Source of the DNA: Aquamicrobium lusatiense
GTDB taxonomy: Bacteria; Pseudomonadota; Alphaproteobacteria; Rhizobiales; Rhizobiaceae
Direction: 5' to 3'
Assembly: GCF_014201615.1 (NCBI RefSeq)
Contig: NZ_JACHEU010000001.1
Location: 1,197,631 to 1,261,630 of the forward strand
DNA: 64,000 nt
Part shown: piece after piece, positions 52,207 through 60,545 of the stretch
Layout: each line of letters starts with the position of its first letter
How positions within the stretch are numbered: the first letter of the stretch is position 1
Translations under genes and position numbers: made by a program
The notes under the pieces: model-generated
The model's input: the letters and a program-made list of their open reading frames with translations, nothing else
Told to the model about the DNA's origin: nothing
Databases searched by the model: none

Positions 52207-53907
52207 ATGACCTATACCCGTCGGGATTTCTTTCAGTTCGCAGCCAATGCCGGCATGGCGCTGGGCGCTGCCGGCTATCTGTCGAATCCCACCCGCGCGC
52301 TGGCCCAGCAGAAGCTGACGCAGGATGACCTGCTGAGTTTCGATACCAAAGGGCAGGTGACGCTGCTGCATTTTACCGACGTTCATGCCCAGCTGATGCC
52401 GATCTATTTCCGCCCGCCGGATACCAATATCGGGGTGGGCGACTATGCGGGCATCCCGCCGCATCTGGTCGGAGAGGCTTTCCTGAAGGAGTTCGGCATT
52501 GATGCCGGCAGTCCGCTTGCCTATGCGCACACCTTCCTCGACTATGTCGATCTCGCCCGTGCTTACGGCCGGCTCGGTGGCCTCGACCGCACCGCCACGC
52601 TGGTCAAGGCGATCCGCGCCGAGCGTGGTGACGACAAGGTTCTGTTCCTCGATGGCGGCGACACCTGGCAGGGGTCTTACACCTCGCTGAAGACCAACGG
52701 TCAGGATATGGTTGACTGCATGAAGCTCCTGAAGCCGGATGCCATGACCGGCCACTGGGAGTTCACCTTCGGCGAAGACCGTTTTCTCGAAATCGTCGAG
52801 AGCATGGGCTACCCCTTCCTCGCCTCCAACATCTTCGATGCGGAGTGGGACGAACCGGCCTTCGACAACACCGCCATGTTCGAGCGCGGCGGCGTGCAGG
52901 TGGCGGTGATCGGTCAGGCGATGCCCTACACGCCGATCGCCAATCCGCGCTGGATGTTCCCCAAATGGTCGTTCGGCATCCGCCCGGATGTGCTTCAGGC
53001 CAATGTCGACGCCGCCCGCGAAGCCGGTGCCGAGATCGTCGTGCTGATCTCGCACAACGGCTTCGACGTCGATCGCAAGCTGTGCAGCGTGGTCAAGGGT
53101 ATCGATGTCATCCTCACCGGCCATACCCATGATGCCGTGCCGGTCGCCCTTCAGGTGGAGGACACGCTCGTCATGTCGTCCGGTTCGCATGGCAAATATC
53201 TCGGCCGCATCGATCTGGAAGTGTCCGATGGCAAGGTGACCGGCTACAGCTCGAAGCTGATCCCGGTGTTCTCAGACGTGATTGCGCCTGACGCCGAAAT
53301 GGCCGCCAAGATTGCAGAAGTGCGCGACCCCTACAAGGACGAGCTTGGCCGCGTCATCGGCAAGACCGATACGCTGCTCTATCGCCGGGGCAACTTCAAC
53401 GGCACGTGGGACGATCTCATCTGCCGCGGCATCATGGAAGAGCGGGATACGCAGATTGCGTTGTCGCCGGGCTTCCGCTGGGGCACGACCCTGCTGCCGG
53501 GTCAGGACATCACCATCGACGATCTCTACACCGAAACCTCGATGAGCTATCCCGCCGTCTATCGCAACGAGATGACCGGCGCGCAGCTCAAGGAAGTGCT
53601 GGAGGATGTCTGCGACAACCTCTTCAACCCGGATCCCTTCCTGCAGCAGGGCGGCGACATGGTGCGCGTCGGTGGTATGACCTACAGCTGCACGGTGGGC
53701 GAGAAGATCGGCAACCGCATTTCCGACATGAAGCTTGCCGCCACCGGCGAGGCGATAGAGCCGGATGCGACCTATGTCGTCGGGGGCTGGGCCTCCGTCA
53801 ACGAAGGCACCGAAGGTCCCGCCATCTACGACCTCATGGAAAGCTACATTTCCGGCAAGGGCACGGTGTCCGTTGCGGATGAGCGGACCGTAAAAGTCAT
53901 CCAATAA
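52207..53907 (+). CDS. soxB: SoxB, thiol sulfate hydrolase
   Basis: 566 residues from ATG 52207 (GAAGAGGC before it). Twin-arginine signal (YTRRDFFQF). A 5'-nucleotidase-fold dimanganese enzyme that hydrolyses the sulfate group from SoxY-bound thiosulfate. Metal-binding motifs: LLHFTDVHAQL, FLDGGDTWQGS, TGHWEFTFG (NHEF-equivalent region), VLISHNGFDVD and LTGHTHDAVP. The C-terminal substrate domain has DLYTETSMSYPAVYRNEMTG split over its motifs. Full length for the family. Confidence 0.96.
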   Translation: MTYTRRDFFQFAANAGMALGAAGYLSNPTRALAQQKLTQDDLLSFDTKGQVTLLHFTDVHAQLMPIYFRPPDTNIGVGDYAGIPPHLVGEAFLKEFGIDAGSPLAYAHTFLDYVDLARAYGRLGGLDRTATLVKAIRAERGDDKVLFLDGGDTWQGSYTSLKTNGQDMVDCMKLLKPDAMTGHWEFTFGEDRFLEIVESMGYPFLASNIFDAEWDEPAFDNTAMFERGGVQVAVIGQAMPYTPIANPRWMFPKWSFGIRPDVLQANVDAAREAGAEIVVLISHNGFDVDRKLCSVVKGIDVILTGHTHDAVPVALQVEDTLVMSSGSHGKYLGRIDLEVSDGKVTGYSSKLIPVFSDVIAPDAEMAAKIAEVRDPYKDELGRVIGKTDTLLYRRGNFNGTWDDLICRGIMEERDTQIALSPGFRWGTTLLPGQDITIDDLYTETSMSYPAVYRNEMTGAQLKEVLEDVCDNLFNPDPFLQQGGDMVRVGGMTYSCTVGEKIGNRISDMKLAATGEAIEPDATYVVGGWASVNEGTEGPAIYDLMESYISGKGTVSVADERTVKVIQ

Positions 53908-53965
53908 GCGCAGTCCGCAAGCGAGCCGGCTTTACGCCGGCTTTCTTGCTGTTCTATACATAGAA

Positions 53966-53987
53966 AAATTCATATGTTAGAATTGAT
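53966..53987. promoter_or_regulatory. Operator-like element between soxB and soxC
   Basis: AAATTCATATGTTAGAATTGAT, including AATTC-N8-GAATT as a perfect inverted repeat (53967-53984). It matches the soxW-soxX element at 18 of 22 positions and ends 24 bases before the soxC start. Confidence 0.55.
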
Positions 53988-54010
53988 GAAAGAATTGTCT
54001 GGAGGACATC

Positions 54011-55282
54011 ATGGCTGAACGGCAGCAGGTGCTGTCGCCATCGCGGCGCGGCTTCCTCACTGGCGGGCTGATGGGCGCTGCCGCTCTTGCGGGCACGGGT
54101 CTTGCCCGTGCTTCGGAAGGCGAGGAGGTCATCACTGAGATCCAGGACTGGAACCGCTATCCCGGCGATGGCGTCGACGCGCGCCCTTACGGCCAGCCCT
54201 CCCAGTTCGAGGCGCATGTGGTGCGCAAGAACGTGCCGTGGCTGACGTCCGATTCCATCTCGTCGATCAACTTCACGCCTTTGCATGAGCTGGATGGCAT
54301 CATCACGCCGAACGGGCTGTGCTTCGAGCGTCACCATGCCGGCATTGCCGAGATCGAGCCCGGATCGCACCGGCTGATGATCAACGGTCTGGTGGATCGG
54401 CAGCTGGTTTTCACCATGGCGGATCTGAAGCGCTTCCCGCGTGAAAACCGGATCTTCTTCCTCGAATGCGCAGCCAATTCCGGCATGGAATGGCGCGGCG
54501 CACAGCTCAACGGCTGCCAGTTCACCCATGGCATGATCCATTGCGTCGCCTATACCGGCGTTCGCCTCAAATATCTGCTTGAGGAAGCCGGCGTGAAGAC
54601 GGCAGGCAAGTGGCTTCTGGCCGAAGGCGCCGACGCGTCGGCCATGACCCGGTCGATCCCGATGGAAAAGGCGCTGGACGACTGCATGGTCGCCTTCGCC
54701 ATGAATGGCGAGGCGCTGCGTCCCGAGCAGGGCTATCCGATACGTCTCGTGGTGCCCGGCTGGGAAGGCAATATGTGGATCAAGTGGCTGCGCCGCCTCG
54801 AAGTGGGCGATGAGCCATGGGAGCAGCGCGAGGAAACCTCGAAATACACGGACCTGCTCGCCAACGGCAAGGCGCGTCGTCACACATGGGTGATGGACGT
54901 GAAGTCGGTGATCACCAATCCAAGCCCGCAGGCCCCGATCACGCACGGCAAGGGCGCCATGGTGCTTTCCGGGCTGGCCTGGTCGGGCAATGGCGCGATC
55001 AGCCGGGTGGATGTCTCCATCGATGGCGGCCGCAACTGGCACGCGGCGCGCATCGACGGGCCGAGCCTGCCCATGGCATTGCATCGCTTCTACTATGAGT
55101 TCGACTGGGACGGTTCGGAACTGTTCCTGCAGTCGCGCGCCATCGATGACAGGGGCTTCATCCAGCCCACCAAGGAGCAGCTGCGCTCGGTGCGCGGCCC
55201 GAATTCCATCTATCACAACAATGGCATCCAGACCTGGCATGTCGACGGCGAGGGAGTGGTCGAGAATGTCGAGATTTCCTGA
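54011..55282 (+). CDS. soxC: SoxC, molybdenum subunit of sulfane dehydrogenase
   Basis: 423 residues with a twin-arginine signal (SRRGFLTGGLMGAAAL). Sulfite oxidase family: the molybdenum-coordinating cysteine is Cys153 in FFLECAANSGMEW, with VVPGWEGNMWIKWLRRLE and the C-terminal dimerisation domain (SIDGGRNWHAA). SoxCD oxidises the sulfane sulfur left on SoxY, so its presence means thiosulfate should be oxidised fully to sulfate without sulfur globules. GGAGG precedes the ATG. It overlaps soxD by 17 bp. Confidence 0.95.
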   Translation: MAERQQVLSPSRRGFLTGGLMGAAALAGTGLARASEGEEVITEIQDWNRYPGDGVDARPYGQPSQFEAHVVRKNVPWLTSDSISSINFTPLHELDGIITPNGLCFERHHAGIAEIEPGSHRLMINGLVDRQLVFTMADLKRFPRENRIFFLECAANSGMEWRGAQLNGCQFTHGMIHCVAYTGVRLKYLLEEAGVKTAGKWLLAEGADASAMTRSIPMEKALDDCMVAFAMNGEALRPEQGYPIRLVVPGWEGNMWIKWLRRLEVGDEPWEQREETSKYTDLLANGKARRHTWVMDVKSVITNPSPQAPITHGKGAMVLSGLAWSGNGAISRVDVSIDGGRNWHAARIDGPSLPMALHRFYYEFDWDGSELFLQSRAIDDRGFIQPTKEQLRSVRGPNSIYHNNGIQTWHVDGEGVVENVEIS

Positions 55283-55958
55283 GCTTGTCCTGGCCGCCGC
55301 GCTGTTGGTGGCTCCCGCATCGGCTTCCCTTGCCGCGCAGGACGCGCCGGCAGCCGGAAAATTCGGCATTGGCCGCGAGGCCACGCCGGAAGAAGTAGCT
55401 GCATGGGATATCGACGTGCGCCCCGATGGTCTGGGCCTTCCGGAAGGACGCGGCACCGCAGCCGAAGGCATGGCGATCTATGACGAGAACTGCGCTTCCT
55501 GTCATGGCGATTTCGGTGAGGCGGTGGATCGCTGGCCGGTTCTGGCCGGCGGGCAGGGCACGCTGGAGAACGAACGGCCCGAAAAGACCATCGGCTCTTA
55601 CTGGCCCCATCTGTCGACCGTCTATGATTACGTGCGTCGCGCCATGCCGTTCGGCAATGCGCGGTCTCTTTCCGATGACGATGTCTACGCGCTGACGGCT
55701 TACCTCCTCTATCTCAATGATATCGTCGATGATGAGGATTTCGAGCTGTCGAAGGAAAACTTCACATCGATCAAATTGCCCAATGCGGATAATTTCATCG
55801 AAGACGATCGCGAGAGCGAGCCGCACTATGCCGACAAGTCGGATCCCTGCATGCGTGATTGCAAGCCGGACAAGGCGGAGGTCAAAATGCATGCGGCGGT
55901 GCTGGATGTAACGCCGGAAAATGCCGATGATAACGCCCCGCAAGGTGGCATCGACTGA
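55266..55958 (+). CDS. soxD: SoxD, cytochrome c subunit of sulfane dehydrogenase, short one-heme form
   Basis: 230 residues from ATG 55266, inside the end of soxC. Signal peptide to about residue 24 (ASLAAQD). One heme motif, CASCH (76-80), with a probable Met ligand in RRAMPFGNA. The C-terminal part is acidic with DPCMRDCKPDK. Paracoccus SoxD is much longer (about 380 residues) and has two hemes; here only one CxxCH exists and the stop is followed by a terminator, so this is a natural short form and not a visible frameshift. Last gene of the sox operon. Confidence 0.88.
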   Translation: MSRFPELVLAAALLVAPASASLAAQDAPAAGKFGIGREATPEEVAAWDIDVRPDGLGLPEGRGTAAEGMAIYDENCASCHGDFGEAVDRWPVLAGGQGTLENERPEKTIGSYWPHLSTVYDYVRRAMPFGNARSLSDDDVYALTAYLLYLNDIVDDEDFELSKENFTSIKLPNADNFIEDDRESEPHYADKSDPCMRDCKPDKAEVKMHAAVLDVTPENADDNAPQGGID

Positions 55959-56071
55959 GCGGCTGATGCCGCAGGAATGCGGCTGAAAAAGGCAGGAATT
56001 CCGGCTCGGAGAGAAGGGCCGCCATTTCGGTTCTCCAGTCTTCGTGCTGCCAGGATGGATAGCTTGCTTCG

Positions 56072-56111
56072 ACGGCGCTGCCGGCTTTTGCCGGTGGCGC
56101 CGTTTCTTTTT
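56072..56111 (+). terminator. Terminator of the sox operon
   Basis: A 14-bp stem with two mismatches (56072-56085 with 56090-56103, loop TTTT) is followed by TTCTTTTT. It is 113 bases after the soxD stop. Confidence 0.8.
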
Positions 56112-56297
56112 GGCGAGCGAAATCTGCTCTTGTCTTAATGTGTGCTGGCATCATTTGGCACCAGTGCGGCAAGGCAGTCGCTCTGACATCGCACGAGAAC
56201 ACAGCTCTTGCTTCCGCGCTGACAGCGGTGAAGGAAGGCATTGGGCTCCTCGTCTTCCCGTCAGTTGCCCATTCCGTCCGGAAGATTTTCGATATCC

Positions 56298-56318
56298 GTC
56301 CTACAATATGAAATGTAG
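56298..56318. promoter_or_regulatory. TCCTACAWTAT box within a larger palindrome
   Basis: GTCCTACAATATGAAATGTAG; CTACA and TGTAG are inverted, and an outer repeat AGATTTTC (56283-56290)/GAAAATCT (56318-56325) surrounds it. The TCCTACAWTAT core recurs twice upstream of the aminotransferase gene near 63 kb, hinting at shared control, perhaps by the IclR regulator there. Confidence 0.5.
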
Positions 56319-56534
56319 AAAATCTGCCTTCGCCGCGTTTGCGCGCCACGGCGTCCTCGATCGGGTGTATTTCGTGGAAAATTCGGCCGGGATGACATTT
56401 ATGGCCGAATCCTGCGAATAACCCACTTGACTTAACGTTAAACTTAACTCACCTAGATTGCCGGGATAAGAAGCGGACGCGCTGTAAGCAGGTGCTAAAA
56501 GCCGCCTGCATCGCATATCGGCGAAAGGGGAGTT

Positions 56535-56711
56535 ATGTCGGCAGACCTTGCGAGCACCGTTGATCGTCGGCGCCGGTACAGTGCTGGTGGAACGATGTCG
56601 CTGAACCGAGTGATCACGCCCTCGCAACTGTTCGGCCATGGCAACCCGGAAGTCGGTGAGGCGGTGATCGCCATCATCCGCCCGGGCGTCTCGCCTGTCG
56701 TCATGTGCTGA
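56535..56711 (+). CDS. Small open reading frame (58 aa), possible frameshifted remnant
   Basis: 58 residues starting MSADLASTVDRRRRYSAG and ending SPVVMC. AAAGGGGAGTT precedes the ATG at ideal distance, and a TTGACT-containing, TTAA-rich region lies about 100 bp upstream, so translation is credible. Directly after, in the +1 frame (56707-56823), a further 38 codons read with gene-like composition (NGVFHFQAVTRQVSIS, DYTDAKIGVAEQLVNSLA), so a single-base frameshift near 56700 in a roughly 95-residue gene is possible. I do not recognise the family. Confidence 0.35.
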   Translation: MSADLASTVDRRRRYSAGGTMSLNRVITPSQLFGHGNPEVGEAVIAIIRPGVSPVVMC

Positions 56712-57014
56712 TCGAAATGGCGTGTTCCATTTCCAGGCGGTCACAAGGCAGGTCTCGATCTCGCTCGATTACACCGACGCCAAAATCGGGGTCGCGGAAC
56801 AGCTCGTCAACTCCCTCGCGTGAAGGAGGGCGGTTCCCGGCGCCAGAGCGTGCCGCGCCGGATGGCGGACGAGACGTTGAATGAAAGATTTCCCGTCAGG
56901 CTCTCCGGAGCGGGGTGGGGGAGTGCAGTGTGAAGTAATGGCGTGGGTCGGGTATGGAGGGCCCGCGCCGGCAAGTGTCAGTCCTTCCTACAAAAACGAC
57001 AATGGAGACTTGAG

Positions 57015-57887
57015 ATGAACAATGGGATGACGCGCCGCGGGTTCATGCGTGCGGGCGCAACTTTCGGTCTGGCTGCGGCTTCTGCCGGTGCGGGCCTCGC
57101 CGCCGGCACCAGCCTCGCCTTCGCGCAGGACGCCGATCTGCTGGCAGATATCAAAAAGCGCGGTTTCATCCGCGTCGGCACATTCAGCATTCCGCCGGAA
57201 ACCTGGATCGACATCAGCACCGGCGAATGGAAAGGCATCGCGGCCGACTTCACCAAGGCTGTGGCGGAAGAGATCGGCGTTGAGGTCGATCCGGTCGTGC
57301 TGGTTCACTCGGCGCTGGCCCCGGCCCTCGATTCCGGCCGTATCGACGTCATTTCCGGCCTTTATCGCACCGCTGAGCGCGAAAAGGTGATGGCATATGC
57401 CTCCGCACCTTACTGGTACGGCATCGACGTGCTGCTCACCCGCTCGGAAGGCGGCGTGGCCACGGTTGAAGACCTCAAGGACAAGGTGATCGGCACCGTG
57501 CGCGGCTCCGCGCAGGAAATCGAGGCTGCCGAACTGCAGAAGCGCTACGGCATTTCCGACATACGCAAGTACGATGCAGCCGATCCGATGCTGATGGACC
57601 TCAAGGCCGGTCGCCTCGATGCCGCGGTCTGGTGGGGCTACACATTCGACTACGCTGCCCAGCAGAACCCGGATTACGACTTCAAGGTCGTCGAGTATCT
57701 GGCGCCGGAATATCTCAACAGCGAGACGCTGCCCGGCAACTACTACGTCTTCTCCAAGAACGGCACCGCCGGCCTGATCCAGGCCTTCGATGCCGCCACG
57801 GAGAAGCTCAAGGCTGCCGGCGTCGACAAGCAGATCATGGAAAAATACGGCCTCAGCAACCCGTCCTACCTGACCGGAAAGTTCTGA
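57015..57887 (+). CDS. ABC transporter substrate-binding protein, family 3 (Tat-type signal)
   Basis: 290 residues from ATG 57015 (GGAG upstream). The signal sequence has a twin-arginine core, MTRRGFMRAGATFGLAAA, unusual for this family and suggesting folded export. The mature protein has family 3 features: IKKRGFIRVGTFSIPPETW, SGLYRTAEREKVMAYA, VIGTVRGSAQEIEA and DLKAGRLDAAVW. It binds an amino acid or related small acid; the ligand is unknown. Two hairpins separate it from the permease gene. Confidence 0.88.
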   Translation: MNNGMTRRGFMRAGATFGLAAASAGAGLAAGTSLAFAQDADLLADIKKRGFIRVGTFSIPPETWIDISTGEWKGIAADFTKAVAEEIGVEVDPVVLVHSALAPALDSGRIDVISGLYRTAEREKVMAYASAPYWYGIDVLLTRSEGGVATVEDLKDKVIGTVRGSAQEIEAAELQKRYGISDIRKYDAADPMLMDLKAGRLDAAVWWGYTFDYAAQQNPDYDFKVVEYLAPEYLNSETLPGNYYVFSKNGTAGLIQAFDAATEKLKAAGVDKQIMEKYGLSNPSYLTGKF

Positions 57888-57907
57888 GGGTTCAGGCAGA
57901 AGTGCCC

Positions 57908-58025
57908 GCAATTCGGCATTCCGAATTGCTTTCATCAAAGAGCAGGCGCATTTCGCTCTTCCCTTAAAGGCGCAAATGCCCCGCATCTCATGAACAAGGC
58001 CCCCGGCGCGCAGGCGTCGGGGCTC
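57908..58025 (+). terminator. Hairpin pair between binding-protein and permease genes
   Basis: A perfect 9-bp stem GCAATTCGG/CCGAATTGC (57908-57929) followed by TTT, then a GC-rich imperfect hairpin (about 57998-58025). Together they probably stop or slow most transcripts after the binding-protein gene, giving an excess of the receptor. Confidence 0.5.
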
Positions 58026-58047
58026 CTGTCTCCCGGATTGGAAATCG

Positions 58048-58701
58048 ATGAGCGATTATCTCCAGCTTGTGCAAACCTATTTTCCCTACGTGGCCAAGGG
58101 CGCGTCGATCACGATCCAGCTGACGATCGTGGCGCTGCTGGGCAGCGTGGCGCTGGGTCTTCTCACGACCTTCGCCAAGCTCGCCAATTTGCGTCTGCTG
58201 CGCATCGTTGCCAGCATTTACATCGAGCTGATCCGCGCCACGCCGGCGCTGCTGCAGCTCTTCATCATCTATTTCGGCCTGACCTCGTTCGGCCTGCGGC
58301 TGGATCCGTTCACCGCGGCGTCCATCACCCTGTCACTGGTCGGCGGCGCCTATGCGGCGGAAATCTTCCGCGCCGGCATCGAGGCGGTGGATACCGGGCA
58401 GTTCGAGGCCGCCCGCAGCCTTGGCATGTCCACCCCGCTGGCGATGCGCCGCATCATCCTGCCGCAGGCGGCGGTGATCGTTCTGCCGCCCTTCACCAAC
58501 TTTGTCATTTCCATGATCAAGGACACGTCGCTGGCGCTGACCATTTCGGTTCCGGAGATCATGTACCGGTCCTACGATGCGTCCAGCCAGTCGTACCGCA
58601 GCATGGCCATCTATTCGATGGCGGCCGTTCTCTATCTGGCGATTTGCCTTCCCCTGTCCGGGTTTGCGAAGGCTCTTGAAAAGCGCAGGGCTTCCCGATG
58701 A
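58048..58701 (+). CDS. Amino acid ABC transporter permease
   Basis: 217 residues, about five membrane segments, of normal HisM/GlnP length. Core motifs: GASITIQLTIVALLGS, YIELIRATPALLQLF, and the EAA loop AEIFRAGIEAVDTGQFEAARSLG followed by RRIILPQA. The only permease of this operon, so probably a homodimer. Its stop overlaps the ATPase start by 4 bases. Confidence 0.92.
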   Translation: MSDYLQLVQTYFPYVAKGASITIQLTIVALLGSVALGLLTTFAKLANLRLLRIVASIYIELIRATPALLQLFIIYFGLTSFGLRLDPFTAASITLSLVGGAYAAEIFRAGIEAVDTGQFEAARSLGMSTPLAMRRIILPQAAVIVLPPFTNFVISMIKDTSLALTISVPEIMYRSYDASSQSYRSMAIYSMAAVLYLAICLPLSGFAKALEKRRASR

Positions 58702-59441
58702 GCAAGACCATACTCGAACTGCAGGGGCTTGAGATGGCCTTCGGCCAGCTCAGCGTTCTGCGCGGCGTGGACCTGAAGGTCGAAGAGGGCGAGAGCATTG
58801 CCATCATCGGGCCGAGCGGCTCGGGCAAGAGCACGCTGCTGCGCTGCCTGAACCGGCTGGAAACCCCGACCGGCGGCAATGTGCTCTTCGAGGGAAACCG
58901 CATCGATGCGCGCACCGACATCAACCAGCTGCGCACGCGCATGGGCATGGTGTTCCAGCAGTTCAACCTGTTTCCGCACATGACGGCTCTTGCCAATGTG
59001 ATGGAAGCGCCGGTTCATGTGCGCGGGATAAAGCGTGATCAGGCCGAGGCTGAAGCGCGCCGCCTTCTGGAAAAGGTGGGCATGCTGGAGAAGGCGAATT
59101 CCTTCCCGAGGCAGCTTTCCGGCGGGCAGAAGCAGCGTGTGGCCATTGCGCGCTGCCTTGCCATGCAACCGCGGCTTCTGCTGCTCGACGAGATCACCTC
59201 CGCGCTCGATCCCGAGCTGGTCGGCGAGGTTCTCGATGTGGTGCGCGATCTGGCGCGTCAGGGCATGACCATGCTACTCGTTACCCATGAAATGCGCTTT
59301 GCCCGCGAATTTGCGGACAGGGTCGTGTTCATGGATGGCGGGGTCGTGGTCGAGGTCGGACCACCGGAGGAGGTTTTCACCCGGCCGAAGAGCGAGCGGC
59401 TCAGGAAGTTCCTGACAGCCGTTCTGGAACAGACCACCTGA
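58698..59441 (+). CDS. Amino acid ABC transporter ATP-binding protein
   Basis: 247 residues. Walker A IGPSGSGKST, Q-loop MVFQQFNLFPHMT, signature LSGGQKQR, Walker B LLLDEITSALDPE and the switch His in VTHEM: a GlnQ-type ATPase. Translationally coupled to the permease (ATGA overlap at 58698-58701). The FAH-family hydrolase gene follows after 66 bp and may act on the imported compound. Confidence 0.94.
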   Translation: MSKTILELQGLEMAFGQLSVLRGVDLKVEEGESIAIIGPSGSGKSTLLRCLNRLETPTGGNVLFEGNRIDARTDINQLRTRMGMVFQQFNLFPHMTALANVMEAPVHVRGIKRDQAEAEARRLLEKVGMLEKANSFPRQLSGGQKQRVAIARCLAMQPRLLLLDEITSALDPELVGEVLDVVRDLARQGMTMLLVTHEMRFAREFADRVVFMDGGVVVEVGPPEEVFTRPKSERLRKFLTAVLEQTT

Positions 59442-59507
59442 CCGGCGACGCTCCGGCGTCGCGGGTTGACAAGAAGCCCGGAACGGGCGCTGTGGAGAGG
59501 ATATTTC

Positions 59508-60353
59508 ATGAAATTGTTGCGCTATGGAGAGCCGGGCGCTGAAAAGCCCGGTCTGCTCGATGCTGAAGGCGGGATCCGCGACCTGTCGGCACATGTGACC
59601 GATATCGGGGGCGCTGCGCTCGACCCCGCCGCGCTGGCGGAACTGGCGAAACTCGACCCGCAGACCCTGCCTGCGGTCTCAGGCTCGCCGCGCATCGGGC
59701 CTTGCGTCGCCAATGTCGGCAAGTTCATCTGCATCGGCCTCAACTATGCCGACCACGCCGCAGAATCGGGCCTCGCCGTGCCGTCCGAGCCGGTGGTGTT
59801 CATGAAAGCCTCGTCCGCCATTGTCGGTCCCGATGACGATGTGCTGATCCCGCGCGGTTCCGAAAAGACCGACTGGGAAGTCGAGCTTGGCATCGTCATC
59901 GGCCGCAAGGCGAAATACGTCTCCGAAGCCGAGGCGATGGATTATGTGGCTGGCTACTGCGTTGCGCACGACGTGTCCGAGCGCGCTTTCCAGAACGAGC
60001 GTCAGGGTCAGTGGACCAAGGGCAAGAGCTGCGACACTTTCGGGCCGATCGGGCCGTGGATGGTGACGAAAGACGAGATCGCCGATCCGCAGCAGCTTGG
60101 CATGTGGCTGAAGGTGAACGGCGAGACGATGCAGAACGGCTCGACCAGAACCATGGTCTATCAGGTGGCCTATCTGGTTTCGTATCTGAGCCAGTTCATG
60201 AGCCTGATGCCGGGCGACATCATTTCCACAGGCACGCCACCGGGCGTCGGCATGGGCATGAAGCCGCAGCGTTTTCTCAGGGCCGGCGATGTTATCGAAC
60301 TCGGCATCGAAGGGCTGGGCACGCAGAAGCAGAATGTGAAGGCGGACGCCTAG
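59508..60353 (+). CDS. Fumarylacetoacetate hydrolase family protein
   Basis: 281 residues from ATG 59508 (GGAGAGG upstream). FAH fold: GLNYADHAAESG, the metal-binding EVELGIVIG (Glu) after KTDWE, DVSERAFQ, and STGTPPGVGMGM. The family cleaves C-C bonds or hydrates 2-keto acids; close relatives are called ureidoglycolate lyase-like or 2,4-diketo-3-deoxy-L-fuconate hydrolase. The exact substrate cannot be read here. Being in the transporter operon, it probably acts in catabolism of the same substrate. Confidence 0.88.
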   Translation: MKLLRYGEPGAEKPGLLDAEGGIRDLSAHVTDIGGAALDPAALAELAKLDPQTLPAVSGSPRIGPCVANVGKFICIGLNYADHAAESGLAVPSEPVVFMKASSAIVGPDDDVLIPRGSEKTDWEVELGIVIGRKAKYVSEAEAMDYVAGYCVAHDVSERAFQNERQGQWTKGKSCDTFGPIGPWMVTKDEIADPQQLGMWLKVNGETMQNGSTRTMVYQVAYLVSYLSQFMSLMPGDIISTGTPPGVGMGMKPQRFLRAGDVIELGIEGLGTQKQNVKADA

Positions 60354-60387
60354 TCCTGGCTCAGGACTTTCGTATCAGATGATCGGG

Positions 60388-60415
60388 CCGCCGGATGATG
60401 TATAGCGTCCGGCGG
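60388..60415 (+). terminator. Hairpin after the FAH-family gene
   Basis: Perfect 8-bp stem CCGCCGGA/TCCGGCGG (60388-60395 with 60408-60415), 12-base loop. No T tract follows, so its terminator role is uncertain. Confidence 0.4.
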
Positions 60416-60545
60416 TTCATTGTTTCGGGCACTATTTCTGCCCGACGATAATGATGAACGGGCGCAGCGGCGGGAAAAGCCGAAACGCTCTATTGCAGAC
60501 TGGATTGGTTTTCGGTCAAACCAGAGAAAACAGCCAGAGATGCAT

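Larger units (their letters stand above)
55959..57014. other. Long intergenic region between soxD and the second ABC transporter
   Basis: About 1.05 kb with no well-supported large gene. It holds the sox terminator (56072-56111), a 43-bp palindromic region around 56283-56325 with a TCCTACAATAT box, TTAACGTTAA-type repeats after TTGACT at 56427, a 58-codon open frame with a good ribosome binding site (56535-56711), and a second TTCCTACA at 56985. Codon bias in the other open frames is poor. Confidence 0.6.

Noticed and set aside
51001..53190. 729-codon open frame on the minus strand across soxA and soxB
   Set aside because: It is the antisense shadow of two clear sox genes in GC-rich DNA, with no ribosome binding site or recognisable domain.
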